Shown here: positions 1 to 7,577 of the stretch, one piece after another
Layout of the letters: every line of letters begins with the position of its first letter
Position numbering within the stretch: position 1 is the first letter of the stretch
Assembly (NCBI GenBank): GCA_027027675.1
Contig: JALVKT010000109.1
Location: 1 to 31,969 of the forward strand
DNA length: 31,969 nt
Direction of reading: 5' to 3'
DNA from: Thermofilaceae archaeon
Lineage (GTDB): Archaea > Thermoproteota > Thermoprotei > Thermofilales > Thermofilaceae
Notes under the pieces: generated by a model
The model's database searches: none
What the model was told of the DNA's origin: nothing
What the model saw: the letters and a program-made list of their open reading frames with translations, nothing else
Translations under genes and position numbers: made by a program

Positions 1-503
1 ATGTAGAGCGCCCTAGCGCCAAGACCACCCTCACCACGAGGAAGCTGAACCATAACAGCAAGCTGATGACAAACCTGAGTCTTACCAGCACCAAACTCAC
101 CAATAAACTCAGTAATACTGCCTACCTCTATCCCCCCGTCGAGGAGCTCGTCCAGGGCTTTGACGCCCGTGCTTATGTACTCCAGGTTTTTGCGTTTCTC
201 AAAGAGCTCCTTCGCCGTTATGAACTCGTGGCCGTAGCCGAGGAGCTTCTGGGCCGAGCGTATAATGTTGTAGGCCCTGTCCTCGGAGCCTATGACCATT
301 GCAAGCTCGTGGGCAGAGGCATACGCTATATCCCTGAGAGTATAGTACCCGGCGTCGCGGAGCTTCTGGGCTGTAACCCTCCCCACTCCTTCCAGGTCTT
401 CGAGCTTGAATTCCTCGACAGGGGAGGACTCCTCTTCCTCAACTATCTCTTTAACCATCTCCTCTACGTCTATTTGGGCCTTAGCCTTAGACCTCCGGGG
501 CAT
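1..503 (-). CDS. radA: DNA repair and recombination protein RadA (5' part, runs off the window)
   Basis: RadA is the archaeal RecA/Rad51 recombinase: it polymerises on single-stranded DNA and drives strand exchange using ATP. The minus strand reads without a stop from an ATG at 503 to the window edge, giving 167 codons. After a short acidic N-terminus comes a helix-hairpin-helix region typical of RadA (LEDLEGVGRVTAQKL, about residues 28-42). The ATPase core follows, with the family block beginning GGIEVGSITEFIGEFGAGKT, whose Walker A is GEFGAGKT, then QVCHQLAVMVQLP. The Walker B half lies outside the window. A TATA-like box sits 38-47 bases before the ATG. The gene is divergent from the small unknown gene at 628. 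No sign of an intein in the visible part. Identity is secure; only the C-terminal half is unseen. Confidence 0.95.
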   Translation of the reverse strand, partial: MPRRSKAKAQIDVEEMVKEIVEEEESSPVEEFKLEDLEGVGRVTAQKLRDAGYYTLRDIAYASAHELAMVIGSEDRAYNIIRSAQKLLGYGHEFITAKELFEKRKNLEYISTGVKALDELLDGGIEVGSITEFIGEFGAGKTQVCHQLAVMVQLPRGEGGLGARALY

Positions 504-540
504 TAAATTACGCACCTGTGTAGGGTTGCGCCGAGAGGCG

Positions 541-550
541 TATATAAATA
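541..550 (-). promoter_or_regulatory. TATA-like box of radA
   Basis: On the minus strand the sequence reads TATTTATATA, about 38-47 bases before the radA ATG, which fits an archaeal TATA box centred about 26 bases before a transcription start with a short leader. It is the strongest A/T island in an otherwise GC-rich stretch. Confidence 0.6.
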
Positions 551-579
551 TTGTTTTCCATGAATACTGAAAGTAAAGA

Positions 580-589
580 ATATATTTAT
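580..589 (+). promoter_or_regulatory. TATA-like box of the gene at 628
   Basis: ATATATTTAT preceded by an A-rich stretch (AAAGTAAAG) that could act as a BRE. The box is about 40 bases before the ATG at 628. Together with the radA box 30 bases away it forms a compact divergent promoter region. Confidence 0.55.
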
Positions 590-627
590 GACGTTGTCTT
601 GAAGCCCGAGTTCTCAGGGGATACGTG

Positions 628-1140
628 ATGTCCGCACAAAAGGCTTATATCCAAGAAGTACTCGACACGCTTCTAAAGGAGGCGGCTGAGGCCGCGAAGA
701 AAAAGGGGCTACGCGCCTCCCCCGGTGGTATAGTCAAGGGCTTGGGCTTCAGCTACGAAACCCCTTACATCGTCGCGTACGGCCTCGCAGCCAGGGGCCT
801 GATAAACGACGGGCGCCTAACGGAGGCTGGGCGACGCCTCATAGAAGACGTTGTAGAGCTGGCCGCTGAGATAAAGGAGTATTCACTCTTCCCCCAGTTC
901 GATGGGGGCAGACTGATAGGCGCGGTGCTCTACGCCCTATACGACTGGCTGGACATGTACAGGGACAGCGAGTCCTACCTCGAGTTTGTGGAGGAGGTTG
1001 TCAGGCGGGTCAAAAGGCTTAAAGAGACTAGGCCCGAGGCCTTTAAGCTCCTCGCAGTGCTTTTGCCGCGCATAGGATATGAGGACGGCTATTCGCCGCT
1101 CAAGCTGATAGAGGCTCTGGAAAAGGAGGCTTCCACGTAA
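628..1140 (+). CDS. hypothetical protein, alpha-helical, 170 residues
   Basis: I do not recognise this protein. It is predicted mostly helical and soluble, with no signal peptide, membrane segment or cysteine cluster. Residues 20-70 (KKKGLRASPGGIVKGLG, then TPYIVAYGLAARGLI and GRLTEAGRRLIED) read like a small winged-helix or helix-turn-helix fold: helix, helix, then a turn ending in LTEAGR, a pattern common in archaeal DNA-binding wing regions. The C-terminal half is charged and amphipathic. I prefer ATG 628 over GTG 625 because GGGG lies 7 bases upstream; both would be in frame. It is divergent from radA, with its own TATA-like box. A role in transcription or DNA transactions is only a guess from fold and neighbour. 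Confidence 0.75.
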   Translation: MSAQKAYIQEVLDTLLKEAAEAAKKKGLRASPGGIVKGLGFSYETPYIVAYGLAARGLINDGRLTEAGRRLIEDVVELAAEIKEYSLFPQFDGGRLIGAVLYALYDWLDMYRDSESYLEFVEEVVRRVKRLKETRPEAFKLLAVLLPRIGYEDGYSPLKLIEALEKEAST

Positions 1141-1171
1141 CTATTGTTTGGCTGACGCGTGTTTGGCTAAA

Positions 1172-1181
1172 TTTGTTTTTT
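1172..1181 (+). terminator. T-rich tract after the gene at 628
   Basis: A run reading TTTGTTTTTT about 30 bases beyond the stop codon at 1140. Archaeal intrinsic termination often needs only a T-tract on the non-template strand. No strong hairpin precedes it. Confidence 0.4.
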
Positions 1182-1193
1182 GCATTAACGTGA

Positions 1194-1203
1194 AATAGTA
1201 TAA
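1194..1203 (+). promoter_or_regulatory. TATA-like box of the Gfo/Idh/MocA gene
   Basis: AATAGTATAA centred about 29 bases before the ATG at 1228, implying a nearly leaderless mRNA. It follows the T-tract that probably ends the previous transcript. Confidence 0.45.
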
Positions 1204-1227
1204 TCCTCGCCTTCTACATGACCGGCG

Positions 1228-2235
1228 ATGGGAAGGCTGAACGTGGCCGTTGTAGGCCTTGGGCGTATAGGCCGGGTGCACGCGGAGATACTTTTCACGA
1301 GGGTTGAGGAGGCCCGCCTCGTCGCTGTAAGCGATATAATAGAGGATCTAGCCCGGGGCGTGGGGGAGAAGTACCATATAAAGTGGTACACCGACTACGA
1401 CAAGCTCCTAGCGGACGACGAGGTGGACGCCGTATTCATCACAACGCCCACCTTCCTCCACAGGGACATGATAGTCAAGGCCTTCGAGGCCGGCAAGCAC
1501 GTGTTTACCGAGAAGCCCATGACCGTGACCGTGGACGAGGCGCGGGACGTGCTCAGGGCCGCGGAGAAGGCTGGGAGGCACCTAATGGTGGGCTACATGA
1601 GGAGGTTCGACGCCTCCTACAATAGGGCGAAGCAGGAGATAAGCTCCGGCAAGATCGGGGAACCACTGGTCTACATAACCATAGCGAGGGACCCCGGAGC
1701 CCCACCCGGCTGGGCCGCTGACCCGAAGAAGAGTGGAGGAATATTCCTTGACATGCTGAGCCATGACTTCGACATGGCGCGCTTCCTCATGTCCTCGGAC
1801 GTGAAGAGGGTCTACGTGGAGGGGGCTGCGAGGCTCTACGACGAGATCAGGGAGAAGGGCGACCTCGACGTGGTAACGATAAACTTCGAGTTCACAAGTG
1901 GCGCCTTTGGAATGATACATGGCAGCAGGCGCAGCGTCTTCGGCTACGACCTCCGCACAGAGGTGATGGGCACCGAGGGCACGGTGTACGTTGGCAGCCA
2001 GCGTGACCCCAACTTCGCCTTGGGGGTGAAGGAGGGGCTGATATATAACGGCGTCCAGTGGTTCTGGTCAAGGTTCTACGACGCCTACGTGGCGGAGGAC
2101 AAGGCGTTCGTAGAGTCCGTCCTAAAGGACGAGGAGCCGCCGATAACAGGGGTCGACGGGCTGCGCGTCGTTCAGATAGCTGAGGCCTGCTGGCGCAGCT
2201 GGCGCGAGAAGAAGCCCGTTGAGGTTGAGATATAA
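1228..2235 (+). CDS. Gfo/Idh/MocA family NAD(P)-dependent oxidoreductase (inositol 2-dehydrogenase-like)
   Basis: Cytosolic dehydrogenase that oxidises a hydroxyl of a sugar or cyclitol with NAD(P). The 335 residues match the usual family length. An N-terminal Rossmann fold begins with GLGRIGRVH (about residues 10-18), and an acidic residue ends the second strand (VAVSD, residue 36), which favours NAD. The family motif EKP is at 95-97 with catalytic Lys96. The second motif LDMLSHDFD supplies Asp175 and His179, as in inositol dehydrogenases (D-x3-H). The C-terminal beta-sheet domain includes TEVMGTEGTVYVG. The exact substrate cannot be read from sequence; myo-inositol or a related polyol or sugar is likely. 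The archaeal GH38 mannosidase and the Fe-alcohol dehydrogenase elsewhere in the window are the only other sugar or alcohol genes, with no linkage to this one. Confidence 0.92.
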   Translation: MGRLNVAVVGLGRIGRVHAEILFTRVEEARLVAVSDIIEDLARGVGEKYHIKWYTDYDKLLADDEVDAVFITTPTFLHRDMIVKAFEAGKHVFTEKPMTVTVDEARDVLRAAEKAGRHLMVGYMRRFDASYNRAKQEISSGKIGEPLVYITIARDPGAPPGWAADPKKSGGIFLDMLSHDFDMARFLMSSDVKRVYVEGAARLYDEIREKGDLDVVTINFEFTSGAFGMIHGSRRSVFGYDLRTEVMGTEGTVYVGSQRDPNFALGVKEGLIYNGVQWFWSRFYDAYVAEDKAFVESVLKDEEPPITGVDGLRVVQIAEACWRSWREKKPVEVEI

Positions 2236-2282
2236 ACAGTAAAGCTTTTTTCCATCCCTCCCCGTGATGCCCCGGAAAATAG

Positions 2283-5084
2283 ATGGGGTTGCCCGTAGAA
2301 CTTCTAGGCCCGAGGCTCGCGGAGGCTCTGAGAGAGGAGGGGTACGCATCCCTCAACTACGTTCAAGTAGCGTCTCTCAGGCTCTCAAGGACTTACAGCT
2401 CCCTTCTCATCGTGGCGCCCACCGGCTACGGTAAGACGGAGGCCGCGCTGCTGCCAGTCCTCCGGGGCCTCGCGGAGGGGGGCCGTAGGCCCGTGTACGC
2501 GCTCTACATCACGCCGCTCAGGGCGCTGAACAGGGACATCTATAGGAGGATGGAGAGGCTTACAGCCCGCCTAGGCTACAAGATGATGGTTAGACACGGG
2601 GACACGCCTAGAAGCGTGAGGCAGAAGATGGCTTCCAACCCGCCCCACGTCCTAATAACGACTCCGGAGACGCTCCAGTTCCTCCTCGTCGGCAAGAAGA
2701 TGAGGGAGGCGCTGCGGAACGTGGAGTGGGTAGTTGTGGACGAGCTTCACGAGCTCATGGACAGTAAGAGGGGGAGCCAGCTCGTGCTCGCCCTTGAGAG
2801 GCTAAAACGGCTTGCAAGGTCTAAGCCCCGCATAATAGCTCTCTCGGCTACAATAGCCAGGCCCGATGAGGCGCTGAGGTTCGTATCGGGGGGCTACCTG
2901 GGCACGGTCATCGAGTGGGGCACCAAGAAGGAGTATAAGCTGGAAGTAGTCGAGCCTGAGCCGGAAAGGGGAGCCGCGCCTTTGCCCCCCGAGTTCTACG
3001 CCAGAATGAAGCTTCTCGCAGAGTACGCTAGGGAGGGGGGCGTGCTCATCTTCACAAACACTAGAGACATGGCGGAGGTTATAGGGCGTGTACTCCGCAC
3101 ATACTTCGGCGTGGAGGTTAGGGTTCACCACGGAAGCCTTTCCAGGGAGGAGAGGCTGGAGGTGGAGGAGGGCTTTAAGACGGGGAGGATAAAGGCTGTC
3201 GTCGCCACTTCAAGCCTGGAGCTCGGCATAGACATTGGGCACGTAAACCTTGTGGTGCAGTACGGGTCTCCCAGGCAGGCGATGCGGCTTGTACAGAGGG
3301 TCGGCAGGGCTGGCCATAGGATGGGCCGCGCGTCCCAGGGCGTGATAGTTCCCATGGACGCCGAGGACGCCCTCGAGTCGGCCGTGCTTGCCCGGAGGGC
3401 TGAGAGGGGAGACTTGGAGGCCGCTGTGCCCTATGAGAAGCCGCTCGACGTCTTGGCCCACCAGGTGGCCGGGCTGGCGATGGAGTATGGAAGGGTAAAG
3501 GTGGAGGAGGCATACGAGCTCTTCACGCGTGCATACCCCTATAGGAGCCTAGGCCTGCGCGAGTTTAAGTGGCTCCTCAGGTTTCTCGACGACATAAGGG
3601 TTGTCAGGCTTGTGGGCGACGAGATTAGGAGGAGCAGGCGTACACTCGAATACTATTTCTCCGCGGCCTCCACGATCCCGGAGACGATGACGTTTGACGC
3701 TGTGGACATCGCGTCTCGGAGGAGGATTGGCAGCCTGGACCAGGCGTTCGTGACTGCGCTGGAGGAGGGGAAGGTTATAATACTTGCGGGGCGGGCCTGG
3801 CGCGTCGTGAACATCGACTATGAGAGGGAGGTTGTCGAGCTGAGCCAGTACCGGGAGGAGTTCGGCGAGCCGCCTGTGTGGACCGGCGAGACGCTTCCCG
3901 TGGATAGGCTGGCCGCCCGCGAGGTAGGCTCAATATATAGGCGCGAAGCTTCGGGGGCCGGCGTCGCCGAGCGGTATGGTGTCCCGCGCCGCAGCCTAGC
4001 GAAGCTCCGGGAGCTTGTGGGGGAGCAGCTCCGGGTGGCGGGCGTCGTGCCGAGTGACAGGGACGTGCTCGTCGAGGTTGTGAGGAGTGGGGGCCGCTAT
4101 GTACTCGTGGTTCACTCGTTCCTTGGGACGAGGGGTAATAACGCGCTGGCCCTCCTCCTGGCGTACGCGCTGAAGGGGTTCTACTCGTGCGGCTCAAGGT
4201 TTTTCTCCGACCCTTACAGGGTGCTCCTCTTCACGGACTGCACGTTAAACGCGGAGAAGGCCCGCGTACTCCTCGGGGAGGGGCTTAGATGGGCCCTTGA
4301 GAGGAGAGTCGAGGCTGTTAGGGACAGCGGCGCTTACATGTTGAAGCTCGTGCACGTGGCTGTGAGGATGGGCGTGCTTGAAAGAGGGAAGGCGGGGAAG
4401 CTTGAACGCGGCGTCCTGAAGAGCCTTAAGAGGAGGATGAGGGGAACCCCGCTTGACGCCGAGGCGGTGAAGGAGGCCATATCCGACTACTTTGGCTTCG
4501 ACGCTGTAGAGGGCTTCGCTTCAAAGGTGGCCGCTGGGAGGAACCTGTACTTTAGGGAGGCGGGCGAGCTCAGCCCCATCGCGCAGCTGGTGTTTGAGAA
4601 GCCTGTTGTGAGGAGCGGCGTCCTCGCCTCCGCGGTGCCGCTTAAGAAGGTTGTGGAGATCGTTAGGAGGAGGCTTGAGGGGAGCAGGGTCAGGCTTGTA
4701 TGCCTCCACTGCGGCCAGTGGGAGACCGAGACAATAGTCTCCGCGGCGAAGACCATTAAGAGGTGCCCCCGCTGCGGTTCAAGGGCTTTAGCCGTTCTCA
4801 GCCCCTACGATGAGGAGACCCTCGCGGCCATCAAGAAGTGGAAGAAGGGTGCCCGTCTCAGCCCCTCCGAGAAAAAGCTTGTCGAGAAGGCCCGCGCCAC
4901 TGCAGGCCTCTTCGCCACGTACGGCTATAAGGCCGTGCTTGTGCTCGCCGGCCACGGCGTGGGGCCTCAGACAGCTAAGCGTATACTCTCCCACTCCAAG
5001 GACGTGGACACGCTGGCCGGAGAGGTTCTCAAGGCCGAGGCCGAGTACACGAGGACCCGCAAGTACTGGTCGGAGGCCCGCTAA
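2283..5084 (+). CDS. Lhr-type superfamily 2 ATP-dependent helicase
   Basis: Large helicase-related (Lhr) protein of 933 residues, an SF2 DNA/RNA helicase that translocates 3' to 5' and is linked to repair or RNA handling in archaea. Motifs appear in order: Walker A APTGYGKTEAALL (about 45-57), TPLRAL (78), TPET (127), DELHEL as motif II (153), SATI (188), IFTNTRD (IV), ATSSLELGIDIG (V) and QRVGRAGHR (VI). The long Lhr C-terminal region follows. Near residues 800-835 two CxxC pairs (CLHCG and CPRCG) form a zinc-binding site. The last 80 residues contain a helix-hairpin-helix-like turn, GHGVGPQTAKRIL. The next gene starts 55 bases downstream and may be co-transcribed. A TATA-like ATATAAAC overlaps the previous stop codon around 2230-2237. 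The specific archaeal Lhr subgroup is not decided here. Confidence 0.93.
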   Translation: MGLPVELLGPRLAEALREEGYASLNYVQVASLRLSRTYSSLLIVAPTGYGKTEAALLPVLRGLAEGGRRPVYALYITPLRALNRDIYRRMERLTARLGYKMMVRHGDTPRSVRQKMASNPPHVLITTPETLQFLLVGKKMREALRNVEWVVVDELHELMDSKRGSQLVLALERLKRLARSKPRIIALSATIARPDEALRFVSGGYLGTVIEWGTKKEYKLEVVEPEPERGAAPLPPEFYARMKLLAEYAREGGVLIFTNTRDMAEVIGRVLRTYFGVEVRVHHGSLSREERLEVEEGFKTGRIKAVVATSSLELGIDIGHVNLVVQYGSPRQAMRLVQRVGRAGHRMGRASQGVIVPMDAEDALESAVLARRAERGDLEAAVPYEKPLDVLAHQVAGLAMEYGRVKVEEAYELFTRAYPYRSLGLREFKWLLRFLDDIRVVRLVGDEIRRSRRTLEYYFSAASTIPETMTFDAVDIASRRRIGSLDQAFVTALEEGKVIILAGRAWRVVNIDYEREVVELSQYREEFGEPPVWTGETLPVDRLAAREVGSIYRREASGAGVAERYGVPRRSLAKLRELVGEQLRVAGVVPSDRDVLVEVVRSGGRYVLVVHSFLGTRGNNALALLLAYALKGFYSCGSRFFSDPYRVLLFTDCTLNAEKARVLLGEGLRWALERRVEAVRDSGAYMLKLVHVAVRMGVLERGKAGKLERGVLKSLKRRMRGTPLDAEAVKEAISDYFGFDAVEGFASKVAAGRNLYFREAGELSPIAQLVFEKPVVRSGVLASAVPLKKVVEIVRRRLEGSRVRLVCLHCGQWETETIVSAAKTIKRCPRCGSRALAVLSPYDEETLAAIKKWKKGARLSPSEKKLVEKARATAGLFATYGYKAVLVLAGHGVGPQTAKRILSHSKDVDTLAGEVLKAEAEYTRTRKYWSEAR

Positions 5085-5139
5085 CATTAATCTCACACGG
5101 AGGAATGTATAGTTAGGGCTGCTGGGCGGTGCTGCAGCG

Positions 5140-5979
5140 TTGACTGATAGGATCAAGAGGCTCCTCGAGGACTTCCTGGACACACTGCGGTCGAGGGGGG
5201 AGATGAGCGCCGAGGAGATAGTGGAGTGGGGGGAGAGCAGGGGCATCCACCTGCCCTTCACAGTCTACATAATAGTTAAGGAGGCCGTCGAGCGGGAGGA
5301 GGTTGAGGCTTCAAGCGAGGAGGTCAACGTTTACCCGGAGTACAACATTCTACTTCCAAAGTGGGTAAGGTATGCGTCGCCCCCCGGGCAGGGCGGCGGC
5401 CAAGCTGAGGCGGGAGAAGCCGGGAAACCCGTGAAAAGCGAGGCCGCAGGCACCGCTCCCCCCAGCGGCCTCCTATCCTTCCTGGGGGGCGAGGCGAGGG
5501 CAAAGGCAAGCCCGCAGACAAAGACCGTGAAGAAGCGTGAAAAACAAGCCGTGAAGGCCGCGAAGAGCGGTAAAGCGCGTAAGAAGCCTGCTGGAGGCAC
5601 GATCCTCGCATTCATAGGTGGGAGAGAGACTGCTGAAAAGAAAAGCTTGAAGGAGGAGAAAACCGCCAAGGAGGCGGAAGAGGCCGAGACGCCGCCCAAC
5701 GTGGAGGAGGCGCTCAGCAGCGTTAGAGACCTCCTGGGCGACGAGAGGTATGTGAAGGCGCTGCGCTACCTAAGCCACTACTGGAGCGTGGGCCTCTACA
5801 GGTTCTATAAGGACATGGAGAGGAGCGGCGTCAAGGAGCCGAGAGAAATCCTAAAGACCCTCTACAGGCGGGGCCTGATAGAGATAGACGAGCTTGAAGT
5901 CATAAACGCTAAGCCTGAGCTTAGGGCGCTAAAAGAGGTCTTGAGGAAGAGCCTGAGCCTTGCCGACGTGTTCGGCTAG
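5140..5979 (+). CDS. hypothetical protein with disordered linker and twin hydrophobic motif
   Basis: Not recognised. There are 279 residues with three parts. Residues 1-80 form a compact alpha/beta region resembling a winged helix (AEEIVEWGESRGIHLPF, ending VYPEYNILLPKWVRY). Residues 80-190 are a low-complexity Lys/Ala/Glu/Gly linker. Residues 190-279 are helical (RDLLGDERYVKALRYLSHYW, then EILKTLYRRGLIEIDEL). The linker carries two near-copies of one short motif, GLLSFLGGE at 110-118 and TILAFIGGRE at 154-163, which look like peptide docking sites. The start is TTG 5140 because the only other in-frame options back to the TAG at 5110 are CTG codons. It lies 55 bases after the Lhr helicase on the same strand and abuts rps25e, which is convergent. 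A DNA- or replication-associated adaptor is possible but unproven. Confidence 0.8.
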   Translation: MTDRIKRLLEDFLDTLRSRGEMSAEEIVEWGESRGIHLPFTVYIIVKEAVEREEVEASSEEVNVYPEYNILLPKWVRYASPPGQGGGQAEAGEAGKPVKSEAAGTAPPSGLLSFLGGEARAKASPQTKTVKKREKQAVKAAKSGKARKKPAGGTILAFIGGRETAEKKSLKEEKTAKEAEEAETPPNVEEALSSVRDLLGDERYVKALRYLSHYWSVGLYRFYKDMERSGVKEPREILKTLYRRGLIEIDELEVINAKPELRALKEVLRKSLSLADVFG

Positions 5980-6297
5980 CTACTTGCGCTTAACGGGGAC
6001 GTAGATCGGCACGCGGTGGTTCATGTCGTATGCTTCGAGCAGGCCCTGCTCCGCTAGGGATCGGAGAACCTTTTTCGCCCGGCTCATCTTGATCCCGAAC
6101 CTTGAGGCCACGATGTAGGGGGTCACGTACTTCATCTTCCTTATCTCCTTGACTATCGCGTCCACTGAGACCTGGGTGAGCTCGCCCTTCGCGTTGAGCG
6201 TCATCTCAACCTTCTTCTTCTCCTCCTTTTTCTCTTTTGAAGTCTTTCTAGCCCTCTTCTCCAGCTGAGATATAGAAGGCTTTTTTCTCCCTCCCAT
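5980..6297 (-). CDS. rps25e: 30S ribosomal protein S25e
   Basis: Small-subunit ribosomal protein found in eukaryotes and in Thermoproteota-type archaea. The 105 residues match the family: a basic, lysine-rich tail (MGGRKKPSISQLEKRARK), a charged stretch, then the winged-helix core with VDAIVKEIRKMKYVTPYIVA, SRFGIKMSRAKKVLRSL and AEQGLLEAYDMNHRVPIYVP. Its stop codon (5980-5982) directly follows the stop of the convergent gene at 5979, so the two genes meet with no spacer in TAGCTA. The TATA-like box upstream at about 6329-6340 gives a separate promoter. Its presence argues for a Thermoproteota host. Confidence 0.95.
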   Translation of the reverse strand: MGGRKKPSISQLEKRARKTSKEKKEEKKKVEMTLNAKGELTQVSVDAIVKEIRKMKYVTPYIVASRFGIKMSRAKKVLRSLAEQGLLEAYDMNHRVPIYVPVKRK

Positions 6298-6328
6298 CTA
6301 TGCTCCCGCAGGCTTCACCACGTCGGAT

Positions 6329-6340
6329 TCTTAAAAGCCT
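6329..6340 (-). promoter_or_regulatory. TATA-like box of rps25e
   Basis: Minus strand reads AGGCTTTTAAGA about 35-40 bases before the ATG at 6297. The A/T core TTTTAA stands out of GC-rich flanks. The leader would be roughly 10 bases. Confidence 0.5.
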
Positions 6341-6385
6341 TGCCCTAGCCAACTAATTAATTGACCCTCCCAGTATAGATTATTG

Positions 6386-7294
6386 ATGAGGCGGATAAGG
6401 GAGCCTAGGTTTCTGCGCAGCGACGGCAAGCCGAACTTTACAACGCGCATCTACGAGGCAGAGCTGGAGCTCGACAAGGTTATGAACCATAGGGTAGAGA
6501 CTATACCCCTCAAAAGCGCCATAGGCGACCTCGTGAAGAAGATGTCTGAGACCGGGTACAGGAGACTCCCCGTCGTTGGCGGCGACAACGTGTTGGCTGG
6601 AATAGTCGCGGCGACCGACGTTGTAAACTACTTTGGAGGGGGCTCGCTGAACATGATAGTGAAGGAGAGGCACAAGATGAACATATTCAAGGCCTACAAC
6701 GAGCGCGTCGAGAGGATAATGACGTCGCCAGCCGTCCACGCGGAGCTCCACGAGAAGCTGCGCGACGTCGTGGAGAAGATGTACCGGTACAACGTTGGAG
6801 GACTCCCCGTGACCTACCAGGGGAAAGTTGTGGGCTTCATATCTGAGAAGGACGTGGTCGCATACCTCCAGGACAGCCTTGAGGGCCGCGTCTCCGACCA
6901 CATGTCAGAGGACCTCGCCGGCATAAGCTACGCCGACTCTCTCCTAGAGGCTATGAAAAGGATGATTGACACAGGCTATAGGAGGCTCATAGTGTACTCA
7001 GGCGACAAGCCGGTAGGCGTTGTATCGGCGATGGACGTGGTGAGGTACCTGGCCAGCGACAAGCCCTTCCAGAGGGCTGTGAACGGGAGGCTCGAGGAGG
7101 CCCTAGACGTCCAGGTGAGCGAGGTCGCTACGCCGGAGATAATAACGATTAGCGGCGACGCCACGCTCAAAGAAGCGTTCGACGCAATGTCGAGAAACGG
7201 CGTGGGAATGCTGCTGGTACGCTCACAGGAAAAAATAGTTGGAGTAATAACCGAGCGGGACCTGCTCAACTCTCTAGCCCTAGTGCGCGGCTAA
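6386..7294 (+). CDS. four-CBS-domain protein
   Basis: Cytosolic regulatory protein built of two Bateman modules; CBS pairs bind adenine nucleotides or SAM and sense energy state. The 302 residues hold four CBS repeats at about 33-93 (VMNHRVETIPLKSAI to GIVAATDVV), 111-170 (IMTSPAVHAELHEKL to GFISEKDVVAYL), 175-232 (MSEDLAGISYADSL to GVVSAMDVVRYL) and 243-302 (VATPEIITISGDATL to GVITERDLLNSL). There is no catalytic domain, so it probably binds a partner or ligand. ATG 6386 is chosen; an in-frame TTG lies just before it at 6383. An A/T-rich AACTAATTAATT at 6351-6362 may be its TATA element, giving a near-leaderless message. The 3' end overlaps the convergent YggU gene by 29 bases. Confidence 0.9.
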   Translation: MRRIREPRFLRSDGKPNFTTRIYEAELELDKVMNHRVETIPLKSAIGDLVKKMSETGYRRLPVVGGDNVLAGIVAATDVVNYFGGGSLNMIVKERHKMNIFKAYNERVERIMTSPAVHAELHEKLRDVVEKMYRYNVGGLPVTYQGKVVGFISEKDVVAYLQDSLEGRVSDHMSEDLAGISYADSLLEAMKRMIDTGYRRLIVYSGDKPVGVVSAMDVVRYLASDKPFQRAVNGRLEEALDVQVSEVATPEIITISGDATLKEAFDAMSRNGVGMLLVRSQEKIVGVITERDLLNSLALVRG

Positions 7295-7577
7295 GCCTCT
7301 CTGCAAGGGCGTCGACGTCCCTCTCTTTTATCTCCACGACCTTACTCTTATCCCTGAGGCCGTAGACTATCTCTATCCTCGACGCCGGCACGCCGAGCGC
7401 CCTTGAAAGAGCCTTTATCAGAGCCGCGTTGGCCCTGCCCGCTATTGGGGGCTCGGAGGTGTAGAACACCAGCCCCTCCTCGTCAACCTCGAAGCCCTCC
7501 TTGCTACTCCTAGTCCTCACGAAGACCTTTATGCGCCAGCCCTCCCTCCCAGCAAAAAAGAGTTTCTTCAGGTCCAT
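7266..7577 (-). CDS. YggU/DUF167 (UPF0235) family protein
   Basis: Small conserved protein of 103 residues whose biochemical role is not established in the family. The diagnostic block is present: PPIAGRANAALIKALSRALG followed by VPASRIEIVYGLRDKSKVVE, the usual (P-x-x-G-x-A-N ... S-x-V-x-I-x-x-G-x-x-S-x-x-K) pattern. The N-terminus is MDLKKLFFAGREGWRIKVFV, giving a beta-strand start as expected. Its ATG shares one base with the TGA of the eight-CBS gene upstream (TGATG), so it is very likely translated by coupling from the same mRNA. The 3' end overlaps the four-CBS gene on the opposite strand by 29 bases. Confidence 0.92.
   Translation of the reverse strand: MDLKKLFFAGREGWRIKVFVRTRSSKEGFEVDEEGLVFYTSEPPIAGRANAALIKALSRALGVPASRIEIVYGLRDKSKVVEIKERDVDALAERLSRALGLES

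Noticed and set aside
66..506. Long plus-strand frame over the radA region
   Set aside because: It is the reverse-strand shadow of radA, whose RecA-type motifs are clear on the minus strand.
6380..6390. Box C-like TTGATGA at the start of the four-CBS gene
   Set aside because: It coincides with the start codon and has no box D at suitable distance.
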